64,000 nucleotides of DNA, taken from positions 6,820,223 to 6,884,222 of the forward strand of contig NC_046617.1 in assembly GCF_900324465.2 (NCBI RefSeq). The letters are read 5' to 3'. Shown in pieces: positions 29,101 through 47,900 of the stretch. How positions within the stretch are numbered: the stretch's first letter is position 1; the number at the start of each line of letters is the position of its first letter. This stretch comes from Anabas testudineus (lineage: Eukaryota > Chordata > Actinopteri > Anabantiformes > Anabantidae). The position numbers and the translations under genes are program-made. Below the pieces are notes generated by a model that was not told the DNA's origin, searched no databases, and saw only the letters and a program-made list of their open reading frames with translations.

Positions 29101-31449
29101 ACTCTGCTTGAAGTTTGGGACTGAAAGTGTCATTTTGTATAAAAGGCGGTGTGTTGTGACGACCATGAACACTGCTGCCCTACTGGCAACACCTGTGATC
29201 TGACCACCCTCACCTGCCAGAGCACCTCGGGCTCAACACCTGTAAGACTAAAGAAGCCTGCCTTTACTACCTTGGCAACCACTACAGCAGCACCTACTAC
29301 TCAAACTCGGGAAACAAGCACCATGTCAACAGAGGAGGAGCCAAAAGAGCCTGAAGAGGATGAGGTGATGGAAGCACAGGAGATAGATGATGATGAGGAG
29401 TGGGAGAACGAGAACGAGAAGGAGAATAAAAATGTGCAGGGCAGGGTGTTGTGTGATGGTCACACCAGCTGCCCCCAGTACACCACCTGCTGTTTCATGG
29501 CCTCTGCTCGGAAGTGGGGCTGTTGCCCACTACCAGAGGTGAGCATCTTCACAATCACAATCAGGCCGACATAAACACTGTACATTTATTAGTGTGCGTC
29601 ACCTATACTGTAATAAATAGTGCAAATAGCAGTCGTGCAGTAGATTGTAATTGTAATTGTAATTATGACCTGATGAAAGAGGAACTAGAAAACAAGATTC
29701 ATGATGTGAAACAAGAACTTCATCTCTCACTTCTCCCAAAGGCGGTATGCTGCGCTGATGGGAACCACTGCTGTCCCAGTCACTACAGGTGCGACGAGCG
29801 CAAGACGTCCTGCCTCAAAGGAGAAGTAGTGATCCCGTGGTACACCAAGCTTCCAGCCACCACCAGCGTCGAGGCTCATCCCAGCTCTGAGCAGTGCGAC
29901 GATCTGAATCGATGTCCCAAAGACACCACCTGCTGCAAGCTCTCCACGGGCGAGTGGGGCTGCTGCCCAATGAAAAATGTGAGCTGTGTTTTTGTGTGTC
30001 TGTGTGTGTGTGTGTGAGACTGTGTGTAGAATAAAGGGTGTCCACTCTAACCTTCTGCATGCTCTCTTCAGGGTGTATGCTGCCAAGACCACGAGCACTG
30101 CTGCCCACAGGGCTACTCCTGTAACATGGCCTCTAAGATGTGTCAACAGCTGCAGCTGAAGATTTTGCCGCTGACACCGGTGTTTCTTCTTGAGCATCAA
30201 TCCCCACCCAGTATAAACTACAAGGACATCCCCTGTGATGAGAAGACCAGCTGCAAAGATGGACAAACCTGCTGCAGGATGTCTGCCACTACATGGGGCT
30301 GCTGTCCAATTCCTAATGTATGATTTACAGTTATAAGACCAACATTTACAGCAATAGTTCAGCATTTTCGGAAAAAAATACTCTTATTTGCTATTTTCCC
30401 TTGTTTTAACTTAGACTTAACTTAAGAGTGTATAACAGTGAGACTGGCACCAAACTAATTAGTCAAATAAGATGTAACATATTTCTTTTTGAGTTTTATA
30501 AGTCCTGGAATAAGGACTGACTTATATATAAACATATGTCAGGTTAGCCGTTTCATCCTTTTGACAGTCTTTGTGCTAAACTAAGCTAACTGGCTGCAGC
30601 TTTGCCTATAATGTATAAATATGACAAATATTATATGGTAAATAGTGTATTTCCTGAAATATTGAACTATTATACAACAGTTTATTATTAAATTATATTA
30701 ACTTAGGAAATACTTTCAGTTTAGGTTTTATATATAGCGGTACAGGTAGTTAATACAAGAACCACATTTACCTGACAACTGCTCTTTTATGTATTTCCAT
30801 TTTATAATATGTAATAGTTCTTTGCACTTGTATTTTCATATTGAGATTGTACACACAAAACATTTACATATCCAACAGACAGGTATGCTTTAACAATAGT
30901 AGTAGTATTTCCATTTTCACTTATGATACTTTACCCCACTACATTTCATAAGAAATATTTCACCTTTTACTTTACCTTACTGGTTACTTTTTGGAGTAAT
31001 ATATTACTTTTTAAGCATCAGCTTTAAAGATATGGTACATTACTTTAGATAAGAGTAGGTGAGACTGATCACCACTGTTGAAAATCAGCTCAACACACAT
31101 GTTAACACATCACTAATAATGGTCTAGAAATAAAACATACACATACACAGCCACAACGTTAACGCCATCTGCTGGTGTGAATGTTACTATTATTATTGTG
31201 GTAATTGTTCTCTGTTTTTGCAAAAGCAATTCTTTATTAGCAATATAGAAATTTTATAAGAACTTAACCATTAGTTCACAGTCCTCCCTCTTTTCTACTC
31301 TGCAGGCGGTGTGCTGCAGCGACATGAAGCACTGCTGTCCCGCTGGATACACCTGTACAGACACCGGCGATTGCTCAAAGGACATCAGGCTTCACTGGTT
31401 TGACTGGCATGTGTTCCTCGCTAACAAAAAGAGAGCTCTAATTGTGTGA
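21918..31449 (+). CDS. grn: progranulin with about 13 granulin domains
   Basis: Secreted, lysosome-targeted glycoprotein precursor cleaved into granulins. Coding exons: 21918-22058, 22598-22735, 22893-23021, 23571-23652, 24859-24965, 25122-25275, 25419-25538, 26418-26515, 26632-26868, 26976-27212, 27348-27584, 27692-27928, 28036-28272, 28380-28616, 29146-29538, 29742-29978, 30072-30317 and 31306-31449; 3411 nt, 1136 residues (human 593). Residues 1-17 are a signal peptide. Domains are split across exons at the CCPLPE/AVCC junction, so each 237-nt exon carries a back half, a linker (KVPAITKQGVQARD) and the next front half. Domains have 12 cysteines except domain 2, which has 10. Exon 7 of this list (25419-25538) is a domain-free linker, and the 29146-29538 exon holds an acidic stretch. 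A leader exon probably ends at 21309. Symbol by synteny with slc25a39; the teleost paralogue (a or b) is not settled. Confidence 0.93.
23125..23155. repeat. (TA)n microsatellite in grn intron
   Basis: About 15 TA units follow an ATA/TAA-rich stretch beginning near 23097. Confidence 0.95.
26632..28616 (+). repeat. tandem array of six granulin exons in grn
   Basis: Six exons of exactly 237 nt start at 26632, 26976, 27348, 27692, 28036 and 28380, giving unit lengths of 344, 372, 344, 344 and 344 bases. Introns are about 107 bases and nearly identical, sharing 'gtataaatctctaaagtgtg' and 'ctccattggaatgatttcca'. The one longer intron, before 27348, carries about 28 extra bases also found in the intron before 26632. 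The units starting at 27692 and 28036 look almost identical over exon and intron. Only the last exon diverges at its 3' end, with CDSTSSCPDDTTCCKNKTGG. Confidence 0.95.
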
Positions 31450-33500
31450 AATCATCATCCCTACACTGTCATTTAATTCTGAATTCAATGCACAAATGCA
31501 AGACAATGTAAAGGGATTTTCAGATAATTTTTGAATGATTTGTTCTAATTGTAGGTGACTGTGGTGAACCGTGAAAGGGTCATTGTGTTATTTTATTGCA
31601 CTTCAGGGGTTAAGAAGTTATGTGATCTTGGAATTGCAAGTTTCTATCTACATCTAGATTGTGTCCAACATGTAATAACTCACTGGCTATGAACATGTGG
31701 ATAACTCATTTTAAAAACTAGATGGATCCTTGTTATTCCAAGCACACAGTTTGCTACTTGAAAGTCAATTCATCGTTAAAGGAAGTAACCAAAACACTCT
31801 ACAAGCAATGTTCACTGTCCCTCAGCTATTCTGTTACTATCGTTCTGTTGTGCTTAGACTGCCTTTTGTTACAAAGCGCACTCCTATCTCTCTAATCAGT
31901 CACAATTTGGGGCATAAGCAAATGTACTACCTTTTAAGATCATCTAACACATTCAATCTGCTCAATCTGTGATTTCACCTCACGATGAAGGAACAGTTCA
32001 TTTTAGTTCAGTCTGATATTTTCACACATTCATAAATGTGCAGTACTTTATCTGAGTGTTTAGATCATTTTGTGGCATCTGTAATGAGTGATTAATGTGT
32101 AGGAATTAATGATTATAGATAGAAATCAAGTGTTTTAATTTTTGTGTTTTCATGTTTGTGTATCGCATCTTTTAAAAATTTGAGATTTGACACCTCCTGT
32201 AAGGGAAACATGGAGCTTGGTTCTTCCTCTTGAAGAGTCAGAAAGTAAAAAAGTAAACTAATAAACAGGATATAGTGTTACAGCTTGTCAAATCATTCTT
32301 TGAAGAGCTATAGTGATGATGAATTAAAATTGCCCCAGTTTAACATTTATCTTTGTTTTCCTCCCACTACCTTTTTAAAAATAAAATTTAAAGTTTATTG
32401 TTCTGTATGAACGAACATATGTTTAGGTCACAAAAGGTAAGCTATAAAGGATACCAGGGGCCCCAAAAGCCCCTAGTCTGAGCTATTAGAGGGTCCCTTT
32501 GTCAAAACGGTTTAAGTTTGTAATAAGATCTATCCTTGCTATTAGATACACAGTATAATAGCATCCCTCACTAGAATGGTCCAACACTTATTATTTGTAG
32601 GTCTGTGAAATAAGTGTAGACATGTAAATTACATGAACCAGAATGTCGTACAGTCTAAATTATTAATTAATTAAAGCTATAATCAAGCATCATTTAATCC
32701 CTGAAGTCCTGGCTGGATCCTGAATGTCTGGGAAAACCCTGAAGGCACCACGTATTTCTTATTTGGGATGATCGGCCCCTTTGAGAGCAGTGTGAAGTTA
32801 TGACAGAGTCAACATGACACATCCGGTTAAACCATTCAAAACAAAAGCTTAAATAGCGGACTGGCGTAAGTCACAACACCAAGGCCTGGAGCACCAGTAT
32901 CAACATTAATGTTGTTTTTGTTAGTGCAGAGGAATATTTTCATTTAAGTTTTTTTATATATGTCAAAATGTTGCATAAATGCGTTATCATTAGTTAACTA
33001 TCTAACTCACTGCACATACAGTACATAGAGACGAATTTCTGCATTAAGAAGAATATTCATGTGGCGGCATCTGAAATACCATGCAATCGAAATAAAACAG
33101 AAATATTAAGAAATTAAATTGATGAAGCTAGGCATATACAAATATGTACTGTATAAATGTGTATAATTAGAACATAATAATAATAAAAACATCACTATAA
33201 CGTACAGTACTACCTTGCAAAGATATTGCAAGTATGCCCATTTTTGTGTGAAAAATATTGAAGATTCAAGATTTAAAAAAAAAAAGAAGAAGAAATATGA
33301 CGCAACTCCTACGTGACGTGTCGCTACATAAATTAATAAATAAATATAGGTAGGCTATATGTATAACTTGGCCAGGTGCCCCTTGGAAAAGAGATCGCTA
33401 ACATCAGCGAGATCTATCTGATTAAACAAATGATAAATAATTAAAAATAACAAATTAAAAAATATGTATTTTTTGGTATATGGCTTTTATTTTGAAGTGT
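31450..33500. other. grn 3' UTR and grn-rundc1 intergenic DNA
   Basis: No coding exon is seen. Plus-strand AATAAA signals at 32260-32265 and 32380-32385 are candidate ends of the grn mRNA, giving a 3' UTR near 0.8-0.95 kb. The remainder is AT-rich, including an A run near 33275-33290, without a recognised repeat family. Confidence 0.5.
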
Positions 33501-33504
33501 TTCT

Positions 33505-33710
33505 TCTTCCGGTAATTTCCTCGTTAACTTGACGTGTCTCCTTCGTGCTTATGACGTATGAATCCTTCTTCCCAAGATGGCGATGCACCTGTTTCTCCTG
33601 CGGTGATTGCTGTTGTTGTCTGCGCTAAACACGGAAATAAACCGGCTGGAAGAGCTTCTCTATAAACTGGCGGCGTCGTGAAACAGCTGGGGGGAACTCT
33701 GTCGTCCAGC
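33505..33710 (+). promoter_or_regulatory. rundc1 promoter and 5' UTR
   Basis: A CRE-like ATGACGTA (33551-33558) and a YY1-type AAGATGGCG (33574-33582) lie 130-160 bases before the start codon, a usual setting for TATA-less housekeeping promoters. An ETS-like CTTCCGG occurs near 33506-33512. The transcription start is probably close to the YY1 site (inference). Confidence 0.5.
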
Positions 33711-37512
<3,802 letters not shown>

Positions 37513-39002
37513 GGGGGCAGAAACTCCATGAAAAGTGGAGCCACACCAGTCTTAGAAATCAAGTATTTTAGAAATTACTGGACCAAAAACATGACTTTGA
37601 ATTATAGTGCAAGCATGTGATATCAACAGTACATGCATGGATGGTTATGTTATGTGTGAGCTTCAGACATAAGCAACCATAGTCTGCATACCCCACTATG
37701 TCTAAGATGCCAAAATGTCAAGAAGACAATGCTACTTTTACTGTAAACATGCCTTATAGTGGAAATTAAGATTACCTCGTTTTTAGAAAAGCCTTTCTGA
37801 CCTTTGCTCACTCATCATACAGTATCATTCCTGTGTCCATTACAGTGCCCTGACCTATGCAGCAAATGGATTCGTACAGTAATCAGTATTGTAATGTGGT
37901 TTCCATTTAAAGAATGCGGCGAGAAAGTTAATGAGCAGAAAAACGTTTTGATACTGTGGCTTTTACACAGTAACTATGAGCATGGTCAATGTACTGGTGC
38001 TGGTACTGCTCCATTCCTCTGTGATAGAGTGAATTGTTTAGGTGGTAAATCACATGTAGCAAACTGGTGGATTGTAAAGCTAAACAACCGCACTCAGGAT
38101 AACTTGAAAGGCAGGTGGAGTTAAAATTAAACATTAACTGACAGTGATATTGTGCAAGAAGAATTTATTTCTTAATGGAGTGGCTTACACCCTATATTAA
38201 ACCTGATTTTAGGGTTATTGAAGTTTTCCTTTATTTTATAGGTTGTTTTTGATTTAAGCTTATCTTCCCAAGACAGCTGAGTTGCAAGTATGATATCCTT
38301 AAATACTGAATGTACAAACCATATATGCTATTAAGTAGTTTATTTCTACTGTATGTTTCCCTACTGTTTGTTGGATTGAGTGCTGATCGCTATATTTTTA
38401 TTTCCTGAGATCAACGGCTGATCCCATATTAGTGCACAAGCTGTTTACCTAGCACCTAGAGGCACATTATATCTTGTTTATTTTATGTTAAAGGTAGTTT
38501 AGTGTTCCTTTTTGGCTTATGTCGAGTACATGTAGTATGCTGTATTTTGCTTTTTTGTTTCCCATTCTTTTGTGTGTTATTGTGTGTGACGCTGTGATTT
38601 GTGTTAAGAGACATTTATTTATTTATCAGATAGCATGGTTTATGTCAGCACTGAAGTAGACAGTACATATCAGAAAACTAAAGTAGCTACTGTAGTCTGT
38701 TCAGTAAGGAACAACAGATGAATAAATTGTGCTGTTTATGTTCTTTATATTTCATCACTTTAATCAGAAGTAATATATTGTAAGTTTAGGCTTGTGTTCA
38801 CTTTTGTATTTTTATGTTTAATGCATATCTACAGCTGTAAACAAATGAAACATAATAAATGAACTGCTGTGCTGCTTATGAACCTTCAGCATATAGATAT
38901 ATATTGTACATCCTTGATAAAGAATGAAATAAAAAAAAAAAATGAGAACTGAACTTTTGCTTTCTATTCAACAAAAATTACAAACTGTATATTCATTCAG
39001 GT

Positions 39003-39372
39003 CTACATCCCCTCCCGTCCACTGCGCTCGACCAGTGAACGACGTCTGGTGGGACCAGCACCACACAGTCGACACCAAGGAAAACCCTTCAGCTCAGTTA
39101 TCCTACGATGGTGGAATGAGCTGCCTAACTCTGCACGCTCAGCCATCTCACTTGCAATATTTAAAGAACTGCTGAAAACAGAACTCTTCCGCATCTTCCT
39201 TTGCACTTAAAAAAAACAAACAAAAAAAACACTTTTCTGCTCTTTTGTACTCGCATCTCTTGAAACAGAAACACTTTTTTGATAGCACTTTGCTGTTTTT
39301 TCTCCTTGATTTTGTTTGCTTGCCTTGTTCCTCACTTGTAAAGCATCTGCTAAATGTAAGTGTAAATGTATA
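39003..39372 (+). mobile_element. L2-like LINE 3' fragment
   Basis: The plus strand encodes the C-terminal block of an L2-like ORF, including RWWNELPNSARSA and IFKELLKTELF. It continues to a degraded tail ending GCATCTGCTAAATGTAAGTG. It belongs to the same family as the minus-strand copy at 18990-20430. It is 5'-truncated and begins just after the rundc1 poly(A) signals. Confidence 0.7.
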
Positions 39373-39447
39373 GTTAACTTAACAGATCTTTAAATGACTC
39401 CTAAAACATTACTTATAGAGACACCTATTTATTTATATAATTAATAA

Positions 39448-39450
<3 letters not shown>

Positions 39451-39524
<74 letters not shown>
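39451..39524. repeat. (TA)n microsatellite, about 74 bases
   Basis: An uninterrupted TA tract, the longest dinucleotide run in the window. It is self-complementary and a likely site of assembly error. Confidence 0.97.
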
Positions 39525-39526
<2 letters not shown>

Positions 39527-39745
39527 AAGATTAAATAACAAATAGTTGTAGTTTTCTTGTTTTGACATATTCGGGAATAATGTTAGTTTCTACAATTATT
39601 TCAGAATTATTGCAGAAAGTAATCATGACCATCTTTCTGCAGAATGCAGATTGATTATGTTGTCATAGTCCTTTAAAATAGTTTGGTACTGTTTGTCTCC
39701 ACAAATGTCACCATTGTCAGAACATCTTAGAATCACGATACACTA

Positions 39746-39795
39746 GATATTCAAGATTCAAGATTCAAAAAACCTTATTTATCCCAGAGGGAAAC
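39746..39795 (-). mobile_element. short LINE 3' tail with TTGAATC units
   Basis: On the minus strand it reads CCCTCTGGGATAAATAAGG, then repeated TTGAATC units, matching the end of the copy at 16080. Only about 50 bases are recognisable. Confidence 0.6.
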
Positions 39796-40151
39796 TGATT
39801 AAAATAGTGGAAAATGTATCATGTAGATTTACTTACCTGATCTAATTTAACCCAGTACTGTGCATACTGTACTGTTTTAAATACTTTGCATATTGTACTT
39901 TTCTCCATTCAGCTTATTTGACTGTTTTAATGGATTTCAATTAAAATGTTTACTTTTATTAGCTTGACGAGTATTTAGTGCGATAGTGAGGGACCCTGAT
40001 TCTTCCAGTACCACAAAACTCGTCATTTCTATTTGTTTATTTTTTTTATTAATCTGTTTAAAAATGAAATTGCTCAAAGATCATCCTAGAACTCAAACTC
40101 AAAAATAATTTAAAAAGATCGATCGAGTTAATTCACCAAAAGAAAATTACA

Positions 40152-40240
40152 CCCGGAAGTGACGCATGGTGTTTGGGGGGGTCAAAGTTCACAGAAACCT
40201 ACGGTACTTCCTTTCCTGTTAGCGGTGGCCGTAGAACAGC
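40152..40240 (+). promoter_or_regulatory. rpl27 promoter with ETS site and TOP start
   Basis: A strong ETS/GABP-type motif CCCGGAAGTGACG (40152-40164) lies about 45 bases before a pyrimidine-rich CTTCCTTTCC (near 40208), the likely TOP start. A short non-coding exon would end at a donor near 40241 (ATCA then GTGAGT). The start site is inferred from ribosomal protein gene habits. Confidence 0.6.
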
Positions 40241-40796
40241 ATCAGTGAGTGAAATTTCCCTTCGAACAATCTTCAACCATCGCTCCAAATCTGAGCATAT
40301 TTGTAGATTTTTTCATAATATACGTACTACAATCATTTGTGTATCTAAGATGTATCCGTTATGTTGTGAATTTTTAAATGACAGGGGCAGAAAATTAGTA
40401 ATTATTGCAGCGCTTCTCCTCCATAGCGCTTATTTCAACATGGCAGCTTCCTTAATGAAGGCACAAAGTCTACAACTGAACCTCTATTAAAGGAGCTTAT
40501 CACATATGTAAGCGTGTAAAGCGCTTTTGTCTTGTCTAAATGTAAAGTGGACCCTTTCTGGCAGTCCTTATCGTGGTCTGTGTGACCATTAACAAAATAA
40601 TTTAATAGTAGAAATGACTCGGAACTGAAGGCTAATGCTAACTTAGCCGGACAGAAGCGTTAACGTAGAGACAAACTCGGGGAGAAAGGCTCCACAATTT
40701 TCTTTAATTTCGTTTGAATCTGTAACTCAGTGTGGTTCATATCGATAGCTTAGCTGCACAAGTGTTAATTCTTTTGATGACAAAGGGCGTAACTGA

Positions 40797-43498
<2,702 letters not shown>

Positions 43499-43521
43499 AT
43501 TCACTTGGTTTCTCAAATAAA

Positions 43522-44537
43522 TGTTTAAAATGGATTTTGACTGTTGACTCCTTTTTTTTGACATGTTTGTCTTGAACAAAATACATTTTCACTGAAAATA
43601 ACCAAATGTTTTGTAGTGATAACTTCGTTTTTTGGGATGTATTTATAAAATAAGTTTGTGATGCAGGCTTAAAGTAGAACTCTAATATAATAAAGTTTAT
43701 ACATTTACTGATCTTTTCCATACATATACTTATTATATACTGTAATAATACTGTATCTGGGTGGGACAGATTACAATTTAAGTATATTAGATATTAAGGT
43801 CATATGCTTCTCGGCAAAGCTCACTTTAAACCTAATGAGAGCAGGGTTATAGCAAATAGATAGAAGAAAAGGATGTATAAACAATGGCATAAGATTTCTG
43901 TGTAGTATACAAACGTGCCTTGTTACCGTTGCATGTACTGTTGATCATATGACAAATTGTAGCAAGTTAATTCAGGTACTTTCCTAAAGTACAATTTTGT
44001 AGTACCACTGGCTTACTAATTACTTGTACTCCATTCTCAGAGGGACATTTTTAATTACACAATACTAATTAGTACACAGTCACAAATCAACATTTGTATA
44101 TTAACATTTGTCAGTGGAAAATATTCAAGTCTTAATTTGAGGACATAATGATTTCAAAAAAACGTATGTTATTAAAAATGTAACATTTAACTTTTTTTAA
44201 GAAACGTCATGTTAAAAGGCTGGAGTATATAACTAAACTTTAGAAGGAGAAATATTATAAACTTGTAACATCTTTGCTTTAAATTGCAAACAAAGTACAT
44301 AAAATCAATACACCATTAGTCAATTATATTTGCAAATGAACAGAACTGAGCAGTAAAATGATTTGTTGAGTAAAAGTAACGAGGTATTTTAATAAAACGG
44401 TCTCCTGGTGCTTCGTGATTGTTTTAAAATCCACATTTCCGGTAGCACTTGAAGGCAACGTGCCATGTGTCTCCGACTGTTTTTTTGCAGCGCCCCCTGA
44501 CGGATGAAATGAGACGTTCAAGTGTTCCTGCTGCTGA
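43522..44537. other. rpl27-ifi35 intergenic DNA
   Basis: AT-rich sequence of about 1 kb with no coding exon, RNA gene or recognised repeat on either strand. Confidence 0.5.
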
Positions 44538-44554
44538 GAAAAAGAAACTGAAAG
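44538..44554 (+). promoter_or_regulatory. interferon-stimulated response element (ISRE) of ifi35
   Basis: GAAAAAGAAACTGAAAG matches the GAAANNGAAACT ISRE core bound by ISGF3 and IRFs and extends it with a third GAAA. It lies about 35-50 bases before the donor of the candidate leader exon (44589/44590), so close to the expected start of transcription. ISRE control fits the known interferon induction of IFI35. Confidence 0.8.
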
Positions 44555-44916
44555 AATAAACGTGATTACTGAGAGCTGTGCGTCGGTAGGTAAGCTCAGA
44601 TCCAGCAGCTTTTAAAATATAAAAACAGCTTATTTTAGTGAATCATTGTTGAAACGTCAGTGTCGGTTTAAGTTACCACTTATTAGATTAGAGAAGTTGA
44701 CTTATTTAATTTGGTTCTGATGTATTTATAGATCTGCTTTGTTTACCTTGAACTTAGGGCCTGCAGTGCTGTTATATAAGTTTAATTTAACGTTGCTCCT
44801 TTAGCTTTTTGACACAGCTTTAAGTTGGTCCCATCTCAGTAAGTGTATGTAAAACATGGACTATAATTGAAAACAAACCTCTAACATTTAGTTTATTATT
44901 GCAGGTTACTTTCACT

Positions 44917-47900
44917 ATGTCTTCAGATGAGGTGAGACGTCATTTTAATTCTCCATGTCATTGTTCTTCCTTATATTGCATAAGAACTAATATTAAGCAT
45001 TGTGTTTAGTTTTGCATGACTAATACTTACCATGTCGCACTAGTTATAATAACATAACACTCCACACCAGTTTACATGGATGGATGTGATGGATGGTGAA
45101 GATTAATTTAAGAACCTTTTTCAAGTTTCACATTTGTGTGCCCTTGTGTTTAAGGATTTCTCTGTAGTGATGGACACAACACCATCACCGCTATGCGAGG
45201 ACACAGTGGAGGGAATCCAGGGTGTAACAGCCAACTACAAGGTGCACAGAAACTCATGATTGACCTGAACGTCCTCTACTGCTTTTACACTCGTGGCCTT
45301 GAGATGTATGAGTAATAGTAGTGGTTCAACATAAGGCGAAACTTTACTGATCTCCATGGTCAAATCTGAAAATGGCATTATCACCATTTTCTCACATTTT
45401 CAAGAAGCGATTTATTAATACTGAACGCCATTGTTAGTCGCAGCCCTAACGTACGCGGCTTTACTTCTGTATCCACAGAGAAAATACGAACAGCTGCAGC
45501 AGGAGCAGAAGGAGCTGGTCACAGCCAGAGATGACTCGCGGACCATGACTGAGCAGTGCAGGAGACGTTCTGATAAATTGGCTGAGGCTATGAAACAGGA
45601 CGAACAGTCCTACAAAGACCAGCTTGAGATACAGAAGGTGTGTCCCTGTAGACAGAACACATATTTAAATATGGACACGGTTGCTTTTCATCAATCTTTT
45701 GCTTCAGGACCCTCTCAATGTCTGTTTTCCAGATGAAGCTGAACAAGCTTAAGCAGGAGGAGAGCGACTTGATGAGGGAGATCCAGAAAGTCGAGGATGC
45801 CTTAAGGGAGGAACAAACCACTTACAACCATCTGAAACAGCAGACTGATGTACATCAATCACACAACACACTGGGGCATGTGCAGTCTGATCTGTGACGC
45901 GTCGCGTGAACCTGTACCCTTGTTGATTTCAGGTGTTCACTGCTGTGCCAGAAAAGAACCTCGTCTTCAACGGTTTGACAGAAAATGCAGCCAACACTGA
46001 TAAGTTTGAAATGAAGGCACGTATAGTCTACCCGATGAACGGGGGAACAGCGCTGGTTACGTTTGAGGAGGAAGACGGTGAGTTTGTGTTCAGTGGGAGT
46101 TTTTCTAGCGTGATTCCACCAGAATGGTTTGATCCACCTCCATATGTTGGAGATCTTCTATCTTTAAACCACATTTGCTAAAACAAAAAGGGGTTTAATT
46201 CTTTGTTTTTTGACTCCCTCACATCTTGCACCTCTTCTCCCGCTACATCCATAAATCTCCTCTTTGGTGTTCCTCTAGACCTCCTGCCTGCCAGCTCCAA
46301 CCTCAGCATCCGTTTACCAATATGTTCACAAACTCGCTTCTGATCATGTCCAAACCACCTCGATCTGGCCTCTGACTTTATCTCCTAAACACCTGACGTG
46401 GTGCTTCCCAAAGAGAAGCTGAACATCTTCAGCTCTGCTACCTCCAGCTCTGCCTCCTGTCTTTTCTTCAGTGCCACTGTCTCCAAGTCGTACAGCATCG
46501 CTGGTCTCACCACTGTCTTGAACACCTTTCCTTTCATTCTCACTGATGCTCCACTATCACATAACACGCCTGACTCTTTTCTCCACCCGTTCCATCCTGC
46601 TTGCACATGCCTCTTCACCTCTTTTCCTCACTCTCCGTTGCTCTGGACCTTTGCTGTTCTTAAAGTACTTCAAGTCCTGCACCTTCTTACCTCTGTTCCC
46701 TGTAACCTCACCGTTCCACTCGGTTTCCTCTCAGTCACACACATGTATTCTTTCTTGCTGCTGCTAAAACTGGGTGTAGACATTTAGTGAAACACACCTG
46801 TCAGACACATGTTCCAATACTTTTGCACACAGGGGTTGGTTCAAACAAAAGTAAACAGAAGTAAACACATGGGAATGAAAGCTTCATAAACTACATGTAA
46901 GGTTGGATTACACCACTAGAGGGAGCTGTGTGGTCTCTGTATTAGTATTACTACCATGTTTTCCTATGTTTGTCTGGTTACACCAGTCATTGTAAAATCC
47001 TGAATCACTCTGTTTTCTCTCTGACATCAGTGGCTAAGAACATCCTGCAGTTGAAAAAGCATCAAGTGGATCTGGGAGATGAGTGTCGCATCACTTTGGA
47101 GGCCAGCCCAGTCCATCTGATGCTGCCCAGCTTAGTAGAGGTACGAGATAAAATCTTTTTACTTTCCATGAGTTAAAGTAAAGTGTTAACTTCCTTTAAG
47201 TGATCTGTCAGTGCCTGTCTCTGTCCTGCAGATTGACACTGAGGTCTGTCCTCGCCGCATATTAGTCTCCAATCTGCCCAAGGTGGACACAGACACTATG
47301 CTAAACAGACTGGAGATCCACTTCTCTAAGACCAAAAATGGAGGCGGAGAGGTTGAAATGTGTGAAATGATGCCCGACTCTGGGACTGTGGTTGTCACAT
47401 TTATGGGGGAACACGGTGAGGAAACAGTTTATCCTAAAGACTAATTAGACATCAGCAAGCGTGTTGAAATAATATGATCACATCACATTTTGACTCTTTT
47501 CCTGAAGAGGAAAACTCAACTGATCACCTCTGCTTCTTGTAGTTGCCAAAGGTCTGACAGAGAAAGAATACCATGACGTGGAGATACAGAAAAAGAAGTA
47601 CAGAGTGAGGGTGACTCCTTTTCTGAATGGAAACATTACAAATCTAAAGGTAAGCAGTCAGTCAGATCCTCCACAAGCTGCTTTTTAGTGGGATGTGACA
47701 AATGCAACACACCACTCGACAGAGAAGTCTAGAGGGTTACATTCATCTAGCTTGTCTCACTTTGGTCTGTGGTATTTCCATTGCAGACCAAGATGTCCAT
47801 GTGTCGTCGGACGGTGCTGCTGACAGGAATCCCTGATGTGATGGAGCGAGACTCCCTGCAGGATATGTTGGAAATACACTTCCAGAAAAACAGCAACGGT

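Noticed and set aside
29727-30365. 212-codon open frame on the minus strand across grn exons
   Set aside because: It lies antisense to well-supported granulin exons; cysteine-rich GC-biased codons keep the reverse frame open. No family resemblance or independent splice logic.
33678-33710. Upstream extension of the rundc1 frame
   Set aside because: It begins with GTG, and there is no ATG before 33711; non-ATG initiation is not supported by anything seen.
46398-46787. 129-codon plus-strand frame in an ifi35 intron
   Set aside because: It is the opposite strand of an RTE-like LINE fragment.
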